A stretch of DNA of 64,000 bases. Origin: Archangium gephyra (GTDB taxonomy: Bacteria > Myxococcota > Myxococcia > Myxococcales > Myxococcaceae). Of this stretch, positions 52,194-61,981 are shown piece by piece. Below the pieces are notes generated by a model. That model did no database searches, was not told the origin of the DNA, and worked only from the letters and a program-made list of their open reading frames with translations. The stretch's first letter is position 1. Every line of letters begins with the position of its first letter. The stretch covers positions 1 to 64,000 of the forward strand of contig QFQP01000027.1 of assembly GCA_003243425.1 (NCBI GenBank), given 5' to 3'. Both the position numbers and the translations under genes were made by a program.

Positions 52194-53117
52194 TTATGCC
52201 GCACGTGCCACCCGCGTGGTCGGAAGGCTCGAAGGAACCCGCGCCGATTCCCAACCCTGCAGCCACTTGAGCGCCACCTTGCTCGAGGCGCGGCGACCGG
52301 TGACCGCGCGCCACGCGTTGCCCATCACCTCGAGGGAGGCGAAGCGCTGATCGAGGCGCGGCGCGAACGCGCGCTCGAAGAAGGCGTCGATGGCGGGGCC
52401 GAACACGCACTTGCGGCTCGGCGCTTCGTAGCGGTGCTCGAGCACGGCGCCGCACATCTCACGCACGCCGGGGCCGGCGAAGGGGCGGTGACCGGTGAGC
52501 AGCTCGTAGGCGACGATGGCGATGCTCCAGGTGTCGACCGACTCAGGGGCGCACTTGGCACCCAGCAGCTGCTCGGGGCTCATGTAGCCGGTGGTGCCGA
52601 CGACGACGCGGTCATCGAAGTGCGACGCCTCTTCCACGCGGCAGGCGACGCCGAAGTCGATGATGCGCATCGTGCCGTTGTCCATCAGCAGGTTCGACGG
52701 CTTGAGGTCGCGGTGAACGATGCCGATGTCGTGCATCGAGAGCGTGCAGTTGATCAGCTGGTCGACGAGCTGCGTCGCCACCTCTGCCGGCGGGCGACCC
52801 TTGTTCTGCATGACCTCGCGCAGCGTGGGGCCGTCGACGCGCTCGATGACGCCGTAGGTGCGGCCCTGCACGCGACCCCGGCGGAGCAACGTCGGCACAC
52901 AGTCGAGCTTCGAGGCCAGGGCGTGCACCGCGAGCTCGCGCTCGAACTGTTCAGCGGCCCACTGCGCCTCTTCGATGTCCGTGCGCGCCAGCTTCACGGC
53001 GACGCGCGAGCCCGAACGGCGATCGACGCCGCCCCAGACTTCGCCCATGCCGCCACGGCCGATCAACTCTCCAAGGACCAGCGTTGAACCAACCTGAGGA
53101 ATGCGGGTGGTGCTCAT
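52194..53117 (-). CDS. Small soluble Ser/Thr protein kinase
   Basis: A 307-residue protein that is almost entirely a Hanks-type kinase domain: G-R-G-G-M-G-E-V-W (about 20-28), A-V-K-L-A-R, H-R-D-L-K-P-S-N-L-L-M, D-F-G-V-A-C and G-Y-M-S-P-E-Q. All catalytic residues are intact. There is no membrane segment or sensor domain, only about 40 basic C-terminal residues. It lies nine bases before the cardiolipin synthase gene, so the two are likely co-transcribed. Substrate unknown. Confidence 0.92.
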   Translation of the reverse strand: MSTTRIPQVGSTLVLGELIGRGGMGEVWGGVDRRSGSRVAVKLARTDIEEAQWAAEQFERELAVHALASKLDCVPTLLRRGRVQGRTYGVIERVDGPTLREVMQNKGRPPAEVATQLVDQLINCTLSMHDIGIVHRDLKPSNLLMDNGTMRIIDFGVACRVEEASHFDDRVVVGTTGYMSPEQLLGAKCAPESVDTWSIAIVAYELLTGHRPFAGPGVREMCGAVLEHRYEAPSRKCVFGPAIDAFFERAFAPRLDQRFASLEVMGNAWRAVTGRRASSKVALKWLQGWESARVPSSLPTTRVARAA

Positions 53118-53246
53118 GCGCGGCGTTCAGAGCAAGCCCGGGGCCAGCGCGTAGATCCGCTGATCCACTGGCAGAACACGGGGAGCGCTGTGGCAGAAAG
53201 GCACAGCCACACAGTCACGCCCCACCCACCCCTGCCGGAGTGACAC

Positions 53247-54008
53247 ATGGTGCTCTTTCTCGTGCTCTGCGCCGCGCCCGCCCCTCAGCCGTACGACGCG
53301 CGCGTCGACGAAGCGCAGCAACTGAGACGAAGTGGGCGCCGTGAAGAGGCGGAAAAACTCGTCGACCTCGTGGCGCGCGAGTCGAAACAGAAACGCGACG
53401 CGGTGAGCGAAGGCCGCGCGCTGCAGAAGCTGGGCGACCTGCGCCTCGACGACGGCGACTGTGCGGGCGCCAGGAAGCGCTACGACGCGGCCCTTCGCGT
53501 GCTCGGTCACCGTGACGACATCGCGCTCGCGCAGGTGTGGAACGACGTGGGCATGTGGGCAAAACAGTGCGCCGACCCCGGCGTGCAGAAGAAGGCCTTC
53601 TCGCAGGCGCTGGCGCTCTACACGCGGCTCGACTTCCAGAAGGGGGTGCGGCTCATCGCCAACAACCTGGGCTCGGCCCACTTCGTGTCGGGTGACGTCG
53701 AAGGCGCCCTGCCCTTCTTTCGTCGCGCGGAAGACGCGGCCACCAAGCTCGGTGACGACGAGGCGTTGATGACGGTGAAGGCCAACATCGCCTTGATGGA
53801 GCTGCTGCTCGCGCAGCGCGCCGCCGGCCATTCGTGCACCGGGTTCTCTGCCGCCGAGAAGAAGAGCGCCGGCTTTCAACGCGCGCGCACTGCGTTCTCG
53901 GAGGCCGCGGAGATCGCTCGGCGGGCGGGCGGCACCTCCCTGTCGGTGTGCGCGAAGTTCGGAGCTGAGCATTCACCGCTGTGCGAGCCGTGCCTGGTGG
54001 CGCCGTGA
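53247..54008 (+). CDS. TPR-like secreted protein
   Basis: A 253-residue protein with a short hydrophobic N-terminus (possible signal peptide, M-V-L-F-L-V-L-C-A-A-P-A). The rest is made of helix pairs with TPR spacing, such as L-G-D-L-R-L-D-D-G-D-C-A-G-A-R-K-R-Y and L-G-S-A-H-F-V-S-G-D-V-E-G-A-L-P-F-F. It should be a protein-interaction scaffold in the envelope. CGGAG lies before ATG 53247. It is divergent from the kinase gene, 129 bases away. Confidence 0.75.
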   Translation: MVLFLVLCAAPAPQPYDARVDEAQQLRRSGRREEAEKLVDLVARESKQKRDAVSEGRALQKLGDLRLDDGDCAGARKRYDAALRVLGHRDDIALAQVWNDVGMWAKQCADPGVQKKAFSQALALYTRLDFQKGVRLIANNLGSAHFVSGDVEGALPFFRRAEDAATKLGDDEALMTVKANIALMELLLAQRAAGHSCTGFSAAEKKSAGFQRARTAFSEAAEIARRAGGTSLSVCAKFGAEHSPLCEPCLVAP

Positions 54009-54176
54009 CGCGGTTTCCAATGCGCGCGTCATGGTACCGCGAGGCGCGCTTTCGCAAGGCGCCTCCCCGCGCAAGAACCCTCGGAAATCTGAGGCCTCTT
54101 GCTGATTGATTCGGTGAATGCGACGCGCTCGGTTCGCGTCATCTTTCCTGAGCTGCCACCCCACAGAAGGAACCCC

Positions 54177-55739
54177 ATGTCTCGCCTGCTGAAGTCGCTC
54201 GTTCTTGCTGCCTGTACCCTCGCGCCGCTCGGTGCCTCCGCGCAGAACCGGAGGCCGCTGCGCCAGGCTGAAGATGCCGTGAATGAAGCGTCGAGGGCCG
54301 CGCAGCGTTCGGGCCCGGGTTGCCGCACGACCATGCAGGGGCGCCTCGAGAGCCTGGTGCGTGAGGTGCGCGCACTGGGCAACGACGCCGACTTCATGGA
54401 GGTGCAGCGGGTCGAACGGCTGGTGGCGAACGCGGCCGCCAGCGCGGGTTTCGCCAACTGCCCCGACGGCGTGCTCAACGCGCTCTACCGCGCCGACGAC
54501 GCGCTCAACGACGTGCGCACCTCGCGCTGGGACAACAACGGCGGCGGCCGGGGCCCGGGCCGTGATGACGACGACGAGCGGTCGCGCTTCGGCGACATGA
54601 AGCAGCTGCAGGTGCAGACCAACGCGCAGTTCGACGGTGAGACCGCAGTGCGGGTGACGGTGCCCGAGCTCACGCTGCGCAACATGCGCGGTCAGAACTT
54701 CTACCTCGGCGCGCGCTTCAGGAGCCTGCAGGGCAACTGGAGCGAGTGGACCACCACGCAGACCTGGAGCGTGCCCAGCGACCCCTTCGTATGGCGCAAC
54801 GCCTTCACGCACTACTTCCTCGCCTCGACGCTCGCCGAAGACGACTTCGCCAACGGCCGCTTCATCGCGCAGGTCTCGGTGTTCGATGCGCGCGGCCGCG
54901 CGGTGGTGACGCGCGAGGTGCAGTTCCGCGCCAACGTGCCGCAGCTGCCTCCGGGCCCGCCGCCCGGCCCCGGCTACCCGCCGCCGATGACGCAGCGTGA
55001 TTGCGGCACCGGCCCCGACGTGGGCTGCCTGATGACGCGCGACGGCCGCTTGCCGATGGACGGGACGACCTTCCAGGGCTTCCTCAGCTCGATGCAGAGC
55101 AACCCCAACGAGATTCTGCGGCAGGAGATTGCGCAGACCATGCTCAACGGCGGCAACTACCTGACCGCCGTGCAGTTCGGCCTGGTGCTCGACCTGTTCC
55201 GCAACGAAATCACCCGCATGGACGTGGCCAGGCGCGGCGCGCGCCGGCTGGTGAACCCGCAGCACGCGCTCGCGTACTCGGCGAAGTTCAACAACTCCAT
55301 CTACCAGCGCGACTACACGCAGCTCATCTCGGCGCAGCTCAATCAGGTGCAGCCGCAGCTGCCGCCGCCGGGTGGCCCCGGGTACCCAGTGCGTGACTGC
55401 GGCACGGGCCCCAACGACCCCGGCTGCTCGATGCAGCGCAACGGCCGCTGGGCGATGGACGGGCCGACGTGGTCGAACGTGTACGAAGCGCTGCGCACGC
55501 AGAGCAACGGCTACATGCGCCGCGACATGATGAACCAGCTCACCGGCAACCAGATGATGACCGCCATGCAGCTGGGCCTGCTGATGGACCTGCTCGACAA
55601 TGAGTACATGCGTCGTGACTTCGCGACGGCCGCCGCGCCGCGCGTGGTGAACCCGATGCACGCCCTGACGCTGGGGAGCAAGTTCAACAACGCGTACATG
55701 CAGCGTGATTTCGTGACGCTGATGAGTCAGCAGCAGTAA
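54177..55739 (+). CDS. Secreted protein with two DUF4476 domains
   Basis: A 520-residue protein with a signal peptide ending A-S-A/Q (about 22). Residues 25-110 are helical with two Cys. A beta-rich domain follows a Gly/Arg/Asp linker (about 125-265). Two copies of a roughly 95-residue DUF4476-like domain, each preceded by a Pro/Gly linker and R-D-C-G-T-G-P, complete it. Paired landmarks are N-P-Q-H-A-L...K-F-N-N-S-I-Y-Q-R-D and N-P-M-H-A-L...K-F-N-N-A-Y-M-Q-R-D. An AGAAGGAA site precedes ATG 54177. Function is unknown. The next gene follows by 12 bases. Confidence 0.82.
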   Translation: MSRLLKSLVLAACTLAPLGASAQNRRPLRQAEDAVNEASRAAQRSGPGCRTTMQGRLESLVREVRALGNDADFMEVQRVERLVANAAASAGFANCPDGVLNALYRADDALNDVRTSRWDNNGGGRGPGRDDDDERSRFGDMKQLQVQTNAQFDGETAVRVTVPELTLRNMRGQNFYLGARFRSLQGNWSEWTTTQTWSVPSDPFVWRNAFTHYFLASTLAEDDFANGRFIAQVSVFDARGRAVVTREVQFRANVPQLPPGPPPGPGYPPPMTQRDCGTGPDVGCLMTRDGRLPMDGTTFQGFLSSMQSNPNEILRQEIAQTMLNGGNYLTAVQFGLVLDLFRNEITRMDVARRGARRLVNPQHALAYSAKFNNSIYQRDYTQLISAQLNQVQPQLPPPGGPGYPVRDCGTGPNDPGCSMQRNGRWAMDGPTWSNVYEALRTQSNGYMRRDMMNQLTGNQMMTAMQLGLLMDLLDNEYMRRDFATAAAPRVVNPMHALTLGSKFNNAYMQRDFVTLMSQQQ

Positions 55740-55751
55740 GCAGCAGGGGCC

Positions 55752-56522
55752 TTGTCGCTCCGCACGCAACTCCTCGTGGTGCTCGTCGCGCTGCCGGCCC
55801 TCGCCGCGCCGCGCGACTTTCCTTTTGCGTGGACCAACCGCACCAACGCTGCCGGTGAGAATGGGGTCGAAGCGTGGTTCACCCCGCGCATCGAACGCAC
55901 CACCGACTTCGTGCAGTTCGATTCACGCATCGCCTGGTCGCGCGGTGTGACGAACGCGCTCGAGTCGCAGCTCTCGCTCGACTTCGACATCACGCACACC
56001 AACGCCGGGGACCGCATCGACCCGCGCATGTCGTCGCTGTGGCGCTGGGCCGTGTGGCGCGGCACCGAGGTGCCGATTCAGCTCGGTGGTCAGGGCCGCT
56101 TCGCCATCGCGCCCGACATGGTCGAGCTGGAGGCGCGGCTGGTGTTCGACGTGGAAGTGGGCCGGGTGCTGTTCGCCTTCAACGCCTCGGGCACGCGCTC
56201 CATCTTCTGGAATGGGCGCACCGGCATCGACACCCGGCTCGAAGAGAACCTGGCGCTGCGCTACCAGTTCTCGTCGTTCGCGAGCTTCGGCCTCGAGGCG
56301 CGTGGGCGCTCGGCGTGGGCGGCCAACGACTACCAGGGCACGGCCATCTACCTGGGCCCGGTGCTGACGATTACGGCGACCCACTTCTGGGTGTCGCTGG
56401 GCGGGCTCACGCAGATCGCAGCGGTAAAGAACGAGGCCGACAAGGCGCTGCCCGAGCCGATGACGTTGCGCGACAACGAGCGCTTCGTGCTGCGAATCGC
56501 CTTCGGCGCCATCACGAAGTGA
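55752..56522 (+). CDS. Probable outer-membrane beta-barrel protein
   Basis: A 256-residue protein with a signal peptide ending A-L-A/A (about 18). The mature sequence is a series of alternating amphipathic strands rich in aromatic residues and ends in a strand, which fits a small outer-membrane barrel. The start codon is TTG at 55752 with AGGGG upstream. It is 12 bases after the DUF4476 gene, so the two probably form an operon. Its end overlaps the convergent DUF1361 gene by 11 bases. The family is not recognised. Confidence 0.65.
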   Translation: MSLRTQLLVVLVALPALAAPRDFPFAWTNRTNAAGENGVEAWFTPRIERTTDFVQFDSRIAWSRGVTNALESQLSLDFDITHTNAGDRIDPRMSSLWRWAVWRGTEVPIQLGGQGRFAIAPDMVELEARLVFDVEVGRVLFAFNASGTRSIFWNGRTGIDTRLEENLALRYQFSSFASFGLEARGRSAWAANDYQGTAIYLGPVLTITATHFWVSLGGLTQIAAVKNEADKALPEPMTLRDNERFVLRIAFGAITK

Positions 56523-57165
56523 TTTCACGCCGCGTGAAGAGGTAGCCCGCGCCCACGAAGGCCGCGAAGGCCACGCTGAAGACCAGCGCGCGCGGTTGCT
56601 GCAACGACTCGAGGCTCGAGGCCACCACGCGCATCGGCGCAGTGACGAGCTCCCACGAGTTGAGGCGCTCGAAGCGGCCCAGGAACACGCCGATGCCGCA
56701 CAGCGCGACGCAGCAGAAGACGAAGCCGCCGGCCTTGAGACTGCCGTGCCGTCTGGTGAGCGCGGCGTGCACCCGCGACAGGGAGTCCCAGCCCACCAGA
56801 CAGCCCGCCCACGCGAACGACGCGAGGAAGAGCACGTCGAACCAGAGCGGGACCGGCGCGCGGTGCCTCAGGTGCATGAGGTCGGTCAGCAGGTACGGCG
56901 CGTTGGGGAAGAACGCGAGCCAGAAGGCGGTGGTGAACCAGAAGGTCACTCCGTGCTTCACGCGCGCGAGCACCAGCGACGCGAACCACGGCACCCACGC
57001 GAGGAAGAGGTTCCACCAGAGGAAGTGGAAGCCCGGTGCCCACGTCGAGGCGCGCACCCACCACAACGTGAGCGCGATGCCGCTGAGCGCGGCGAGGGCG
57101 AGCGTCCGCACGGTGTGGTTCGACGGGCACGACGACGCGGCCGTGGAGAGACGGTCTGAAGACAT
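56512..57165 (-). CDS. DUF1361 integral membrane protein
   Basis: A 217-residue membrane protein with about six hydrophobic segments. The DUF1361 signature F-F-P-N-A-P-Y-L-L-T-D-L-M-H-L is at about 98-112. The family is widespread and of unknown function. Its start lies 47 bases after the kinase gene on the same strand, so a joint transcript is possible. Confidence 0.88.
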   Translation of the reverse strand: MSSDRLSTAASSCPSNHTVRTLALAALSGIALTLWWVRASTWAPGFHFLWWNLFLAWVPWFASLVLARVKHGVTFWFTTAFWLAFFPNAPYLLTDLMHLRHRAPVPLWFDVLFLASFAWAGCLVGWDSLSRVHAALTRRHGSLKAGGFVFCCVALCGIGVFLGRFERLNSWELVTAPMRVVASSLESLQQPRALVFSVAFAAFVGAGYLFTRREITS

Positions 57166-57211
57166 GCAGACCGGGAATGCAGGAGGTGTTCCCCGCGCGC
57201 GCGCGCGCCGG

Positions 57212-58846
57212 TCACTCCTTCGCGAGGGCCTTCAACGCCGCTTCTGCCGCGGCCTGACCACAGTCCGGTTCGCCCTTCTCGCGCGGCATGGCCTTCAACG
57301 TCTCGAGCGCCGGCATCACCTCGGGGCTGCGGAAGTCGACCAGGCGCCTGGCCGCCACGCGCCGCACCGCACAGTCCTTGTTGGCCAGCGCCTGCACGTA
57401 CAGCTCGGTGAGCGGCAACCCCTGCCCCGCGTACTCGACGTCGACGAAGCGCAGCGCGCCCCACTGCGCCCAGCTGGCGTCGCCCCTGGCGACCTTCTGC
57501 AACACCGGCAGCGAGTAGGTCTTGGGCAACGCGGCCATCAGCTTGCGCAGCTTGAGCGTCTCCTGATGACCGTAGTCGTCCGCGAGCGCCGAGAGCGCCA
57601 GGGGCTCGAGCGGCTCGGTCTCGGGCAGCGAGGCCATCAACTTCCACTCCTCGTCGTGGCGGCCGACCTGATGAAGCGCCGTGGCGCGCAGCTGCGTGAG
57701 CGCCGCGGTGCGCCCCTGCTCGCCCAGCTCGTCAATGACCTGCAGCGCTTCACTGCCGCGGCCCGCGCCTATCAACCGCTGCGCCTTGCGCGTGGGCTCG
57801 CTGAACCAGGTGAACCACAGCCCCAGGGTGATGGCGGCCCCCACCCACGCGCCGATCAACGCGGCGATCAACGACGAGGTGCGCCGCTTCTTCACCGGCA
57901 CCGGCGCAATCGCCGGCGACGACAAAGCGAGCACCTCGGCCGTCGACAACGAGAAGAGCCCGGTCGCCGACTGCGGCCGCATCGACGGCTCCTTCTGCAG
58001 ACACGCGTCGACGGCGGCGACCAGACCGGCGAAGTCTCTGAGGTGCGGCGCCATGTCGAGCACCGACGGCGGCCGCTGGTGAATGTGCTGCGCGATGAAC
58101 TCCCGAGGTGAAGGCCCGGGGAACGGGTGCCGGCCGGTGAGCGCGCGGAACAGCATCACGCCCAGCGAATAGAGGTCGCTGCGCGCGTCGAGCTGCTGCC
58201 CCAGGCCCTGCTCGGGCGAGATGTACTCGGGCGTACCGAGCACCATGCCCACCTGCGTCACCTGCGACTTCGCGGCGCCCTCTTCGGTGTCCATCAGCCG
58301 CGCGATGCCGAAGTCGAGCAACCGTGGCTGCTCGAGCCCCTCGGCCGACCTGGCCATCACCACGTTGTCGGGCTTGAGGTCGCGGTGAATGATGCCGCGC
58401 GCGTGAATCGCCGCGAGGCCCTGGGCGAGCTGCGAGAGCAGGCGCTCCACCCGGTCGACCGACAGCGGCGCCTCGCGCTGCAACACCTGCTCGAGCGTCT
58501 CGCCTTCGACGTACTCCATCACCAGACACGGCGCGCCCTCGTGCGTGCCGTAGTCGATGACGCGCACCACCGCGGCGTGCTCCACCGAGCTGAGCAGCAG
58601 CGCTTCGCGGCGGAAGCGCTCCGAAAACCCCGGGGCCGTGGCGAGGTCGTGACGCAGCACCTTCACCGCGACGGTGCGCGACAACGACACCTGCTCGGCG
58701 AGGTACACGAAGCCCATGCCGCCGCTGCCCAGCAGGCGGGTGACGCGGAAGCGGCCGTCGAGAATGAGCGTGCCCGGCTCCAGCGATGCCGAGGGCGACG
58801 GAAAAGTCTCGGACAGGCGCGCGTCGGACATCTCGAAAACGTTCAT
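57212..58846 (-). CDS. Transmembrane Ser/Thr protein kinase with helical-repeat C-terminus
   Basis: A 544-residue kinase. Kinase domain about 32-290: L-G-S-G-G-M-G-F-V-Y, A-V-K-V-L-R, H-R-D-L-K-P-D-N-V-V-M, D-F-G-I-A-R, all intact. One membrane segment lies at about 330-350 (S-L-I-A-A-L-I-G-A-W-V-G-A-A-I-T-L-G). The extracytoplasmic 190 residues are helical, with TPR- or HEAT-like spacing (for example A-V-R-R-V-A-A-R-R-L-V-D-F-R-S-P-E-V), suggesting a protein-sensing domain. Met 58846 was chosen; Met 58831 is an alternative. Confidence 0.92.
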   Translation of the reverse strand: MNVFEMSDARLSETFPSPSASLEPGTLILDGRFRVTRLLGSGGMGFVYLAEQVSLSRTVAVKVLRHDLATAPGFSERFRREALLLSSVEHAAVVRVIDYGTHEGAPCLVMEYVEGETLEQVLQREAPLSVDRVERLLSQLAQGLAAIHARGIIHRDLKPDNVVMARSAEGLEQPRLLDFGIARLMDTEEGAAKSQVTQVGMVLGTPEYISPEQGLGQQLDARSDLYSLGVMLFRALTGRHPFPGPSPREFIAQHIHQRPPSVLDMAPHLRDFAGLVAAVDACLQKEPSMRPQSATGLFSLSTAEVLALSSPAIAPVPVKKRRTSSLIAALIGAWVGAAITLGLWFTWFSEPTRKAQRLIGAGRGSEALQVIDELGEQGRTAALTQLRATALHQVGRHDEEWKLMASLPETEPLEPLALSALADDYGHQETLKLRKLMAALPKTYSLPVLQKVARGDASWAQWGALRFVDVEYAGQGLPLTELYVQALANKDCAVRRVAARRLVDFRSPEVMPALETLKAMPREKGEPDCGQAAAEAALKALAKE

Positions 58847-58893
58847 CGCATGCACGTGGGCCCCAATGAAGCGTGAATCGTTATGAAGGCCCC

Positions 58894-59466
58894 ATGAGTA
58901 CCTCGTGGGAAACGTGCCAGCGGGTGGTGAGTGACGCACTCAACGTGGTGTTGATTCGCGCGCGAACGCCTCCGGAGCGCGTGGCGCGACACTGGGAGCA
59001 GAGCACCCAGCTGACCTGGTTCGGGGCCTCGGCCGACCACTCGCTGCTGCACGTGTCGTGGAGCTTCGGCCGGCTGCGCGGCAACGCCGTACCCGGCCTG
59101 CACACCGTCGGCGTGTTTCAGGTCTCGAAGGCCATCTTCGGGGAGGTCGACGAGAACAGGCTGCGGCACGTGCTCGAGGCGTTGATTCCCGCGGGCACCG
59201 ATGGCGCGACGAAGGTGTTCCTGATGCGCGTGTCGGCGCAGCTGGCCGTGGGTGACTGGCTGCTGCGGCACGCGCCGGCGCCCGCCTCGACCGTCTTTCT
59301 CAAGCCCGACGGCATCGACGTTCCCGCGCCGACACCCCGCTGGCCCGAGCACGCGCGCGACCGCGTGACGCCCGCCGTCTCGAAGATGGACGCGGCCCTC
59401 ACGAAGCGCATCGAGACGGTGTTCGCGTCACCGCACGACACGCTGCTCGAGTCACTGCGCGGCTGA
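58894..59466 (+). CDS. Uncharacterised soluble protein
   Basis: A 190-residue protein without signal or membrane segments. It has mixed strand and helix sequence (W-F-G-A-S-A-D-H-S-L-L-H-V-S-W-S-F-G-R-L-R-G) and no recognised domain. AAGG lies before ATG 58894; a GTG at 58873 would add seven residues. It is divergent from the kinase gene (47 bases between starts) and could share regulation with it. Its 3' end overlaps the P-type ATPase gene by 15 bases. Confidence 0.65.
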   Translation: MSTSWETCQRVVSDALNVVLIRARTPPERVARHWEQSTQLTWFGASADHSLLHVSWSFGRLRGNAVPGLHTVGVFQVSKAIFGEVDENRLRHVLEALIPAGTDGATKVFLMRVSAQLAVGDWLLRHAPAPASTVFLKPDGIDVPAPTPRWPEHARDRVTPAVSKMDAALTKRIETVFASPHDTLLESLRG

Positions 59467-61872
59467 CCGCTTCACGAACGGCCGGCGCAGCAGCTTCCAC
59501 ACCTCGATGACCGTGGCGGGCACGAGCCCCAGCCCCAGGGCGATGCCCATCACCTTCCAGCTGAAGGGGCCGAGGTCGAAGAGGTCGTTGGTCCACGGCA
59601 ACGCCACCAGCCCGAACTGCAGCGCGATGGTCGTCACCATCACCGCGACGAGCCGCCAGTTGGTGAACACGCCGACCTCGAAGTACACGCGGTCGAAGCT
59701 GCGGAAGGCGACGGCGTTGAAGATCTGCGCGAACACCAGCGTGCTGAAGGCCAGCGTGCGCGCGTGCTCCAGCGTGTCGGTCTCGAGTTCGCGCTCGAAG
59801 GCGATGAAGGCCACGCCGCCCACGAGCAAGCCCGTCGCCACCACGCGCAGCCACTCACGCTTCCCCAGCATCGGCTCGTTCGGAGGCCGCGGCTTGCGGT
59901 GCAGCGCGTCGTCGCTCGCGGGGTCCATCACCAGAGCGAGGGCGGGCAGGCCGTCGGTCACCAGGTTCACCCACAACAGGTGCAACGCCAGCATCGGCAG
60001 CGGCAGCCCGACGAGCGACGCCGCGAAGGTGACGAGCAGCTCGGCGACGTTGCCGCCCAGCAAGTACACCAGCGTCTTGCGGATGTTGTCGTAGATGCCG
60101 CGGCCTTCCTTCACCGCCTTGATGATGGAGGCGAAGTTGTCGTCGGCGAGCACCATGTCGGCGGCCTCGCGCGTCACTTCGACGCCGGTGATGCCCATGG
60201 CGATGCCCACGTGCGCTTCCTTCAACGCGGGCGCGTCGTTGGTGCCGTCACCGGTCATGGCGACGATTTCGCCCTTCTTCTTCAGCTCACGAACGATGGT
60301 GAGTTTGTCTTCTGGCGTGACGCGCGCGTAGACGCGACCTTCGAGCGGCTCGTCTTGCTTCACGAGGCCCATCTCGCGGGCGATGGCCGCGGCGGTAGTC
60401 GGGTGGTCACCGGTCATCATCACCGTGCGAATGCCGGCTTCGTGCGCGGTGGCGATGGCCTTCACCGCTTCTTCGCGCGGCGGATCAGCGAGCCCCAGCA
60501 GACCAATCAAGGTGAGCCCTTCTTCGGGTGGTTGTTCACCCGCGGGCGCATTGGTTCGCGTGGCGATGGCGAGCACGCGCAGCCCACGCGCGGCCATCTC
60601 GGCGTTCTTGTCGAGCGCGCCTTCGGTGCCGGCCACACAGAGCGGCAACATCAGGTCGACCGCGCCCTTCACGTAGAGCACGCCGTCGGCGCGCTCGATG
60701 CTCATGCGTTTTCGCACCGCATCGAAGGGGAAGACCCGCCTGCGCGCGTTCTCCTGCTCGATGGCGTCGCGCTCGATGCCGAGCTCCCGCGCCTTCTCGA
60801 GAATCGCCAGCTCCGTCGGGTCTCCGACGCCACCTTTGTCGTTGAGCTCGGCGTCACAGCTCGCCGCGGCGGCGTAGACGACCTGCTTCTCGTCCTGGCC
60901 CCACACTTCCCGCGTGCTCATCACGCCGCGCGTGAGCGTGCCCGTCTTGTCGGTGCAGATGACCGTCGCCGACCCCAGCGCTTCGACGGCAGGCAGCTTG
61001 CGCACCAGCACGTGCTGATCAGCCATGCGCTGCACGCCGATCGCCAGCGCGATGGTGACGATGGCCGGCAACCCTTCGGGCACCGCGGCGACGGCCAGTG
61101 AAATCGACGACACCAGCAGCTCGAGCAACGGCTGACCGCGCCAGATGCCGAGCCCCGCGACCACGCCGACCACCAGCAGGCACAGCCACAGCAACGACCT
61201 GCCGACCTTCTCGAGCTGCAGCTGCAACGGCGTCAGCTGCTCGGTGGCGGTGGCCAGCAGGTTGGCGATCTTCCCGAGCTCGGTCTTCGAGCCGGTGGCG
61301 AGCACCTCGGCGCGCCCCGAGCCGTTGGCGACGGCGGTGCCCATGAAGACCTGGTCGTGTCGTTCGGCCAGCGGCGTCTCGGGCGTGCTCGCGGTGGTGT
61401 TCTTCTCGACGGGCACCGACTCGCCGGTGAGCGCGGCTTCGATGATGCTGAGCGCGTGCGCCTCGAGCACCCGTGAGTCGGCGGCGACGAGGTCACCTCC
61501 TTCGAGCAGCAGCACGTCACCGGGCACCACTTCGGCGGCGGGAATCAGCGTGGCCTTGCCGTCGCGCAGCACGCGCGCGCGCGGTGCCGTCATGTTGCGG
61601 AGCGCGTGAACGGCCTTCTCGGCGCGGAACTCCTGCACGAAGCCGACGACCGCGTTGAGCACCACGATGGTGATGATGGCGACGGCCTCGGGCACCTCAC
61701 CGAGCACGCCCGACACCACCGCTGCCACGCCGAGCAGGATGATCATCGGGCTCTTCAACTGCGCGAGCAGGAGCAGCAGCGGGTTGGTGCCCTCTTCACG
61801 CTGCAGCTCGTTGGGCCCGAACTTCGCCAACCGCTCCGCCGCTTCCGCCGAAGTCAGACCCGTGTTCGCCAT
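59452..61872 (-). CDS. P-type Ca2+-transporting ATPase (P2A-like)
   Basis: An 806-residue cation pump. Visible landmarks are the N-terminal cation_ATPase_N domain, the actuator motif L-T-G-E-S, the membrane motif V-P-E-G-L-P, the phosphorylation site C-T-D-K-T-G-T-L-T, the nucleotide-domain K-G-A, and the hinge M-T-G-D-G-T-N-D-A-P-A-L. About ten membrane segments are seen. The V-P-E-G-L-P and later N-x-x-x-x-x-D-G motifs favour Ca2+ (or Mn2+) over heavy metals. Met 61872 is where family similarity starts. Confidence 0.93.
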   Translation of the reverse strand: MANTGLTSAEAAERLAKFGPNELQREEGTNPLLLLLAQLKSPMIILLGVAAVVSGVLGEVPEAVAIITIVVLNAVVGFVQEFRAEKAVHALRNMTAPRARVLRDGKATLIPAAEVVPGDVLLLEGGDLVAADSRVLEAHALSIIEAALTGESVPVEKNTTASTPETPLAERHDQVFMGTAVANGSGRAEVLATGSKTELGKIANLLATATEQLTPLQLQLEKVGRSLLWLCLLVVGVVAGLGIWRGQPLLELLVSSISLAVAAVPEGLPAIVTIALAIGVQRMADQHVLVRKLPAVEALGSATVICTDKTGTLTRGVMSTREVWGQDEKQVVYAAAASCDAELNDKGGVGDPTELAILEKARELGIERDAIEQENARRRVFPFDAVRKRMSIERADGVLYVKGAVDLMLPLCVAGTEGALDKNAEMAARGLRVLAIATRTNAPAGEQPPEEGLTLIGLLGLADPPREEAVKAIATAHEAGIRTVMMTGDHPTTAAAIAREMGLVKQDEPLEGRVYARVTPEDKLTIVRELKKKGEIVAMTGDGTNDAPALKEAHVGIAMGITGVEVTREAADMVLADDNFASIIKAVKEGRGIYDNIRKTLVYLLGGNVAELLVTFAASLVGLPLPMLALHLLWVNLVTDGLPALALVMDPASDDALHRKPRPPNEPMLGKREWLRVVATGLLVGGVAFIAFERELETDTLEHARTLAFSTLVFAQIFNAVAFRSFDRVYFEVGVFTNWRLVAVMVTTIALQFGLVALPWTNDLFDLGPFSWKVMGIALGLGLVPATVIEVWKLLRRPFVKRSAAQ

Positions 61873-61981
61873 GTGGCACGGTGTAGCCAAACGCGCCGCG
61901 GACGCCCGCAGTAATACGGTACAGACAGGTGTTCAGTGGGTGCGTGTACGACCGCGGACATCGGCGGTCACCGCTCCCGTG

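Noticed and set aside
53973..55769. 598-codon minus-strand frame
   Set aside because: It is antisense to the DUF4476 gene, whose signal peptide and duplicated domains are clear.
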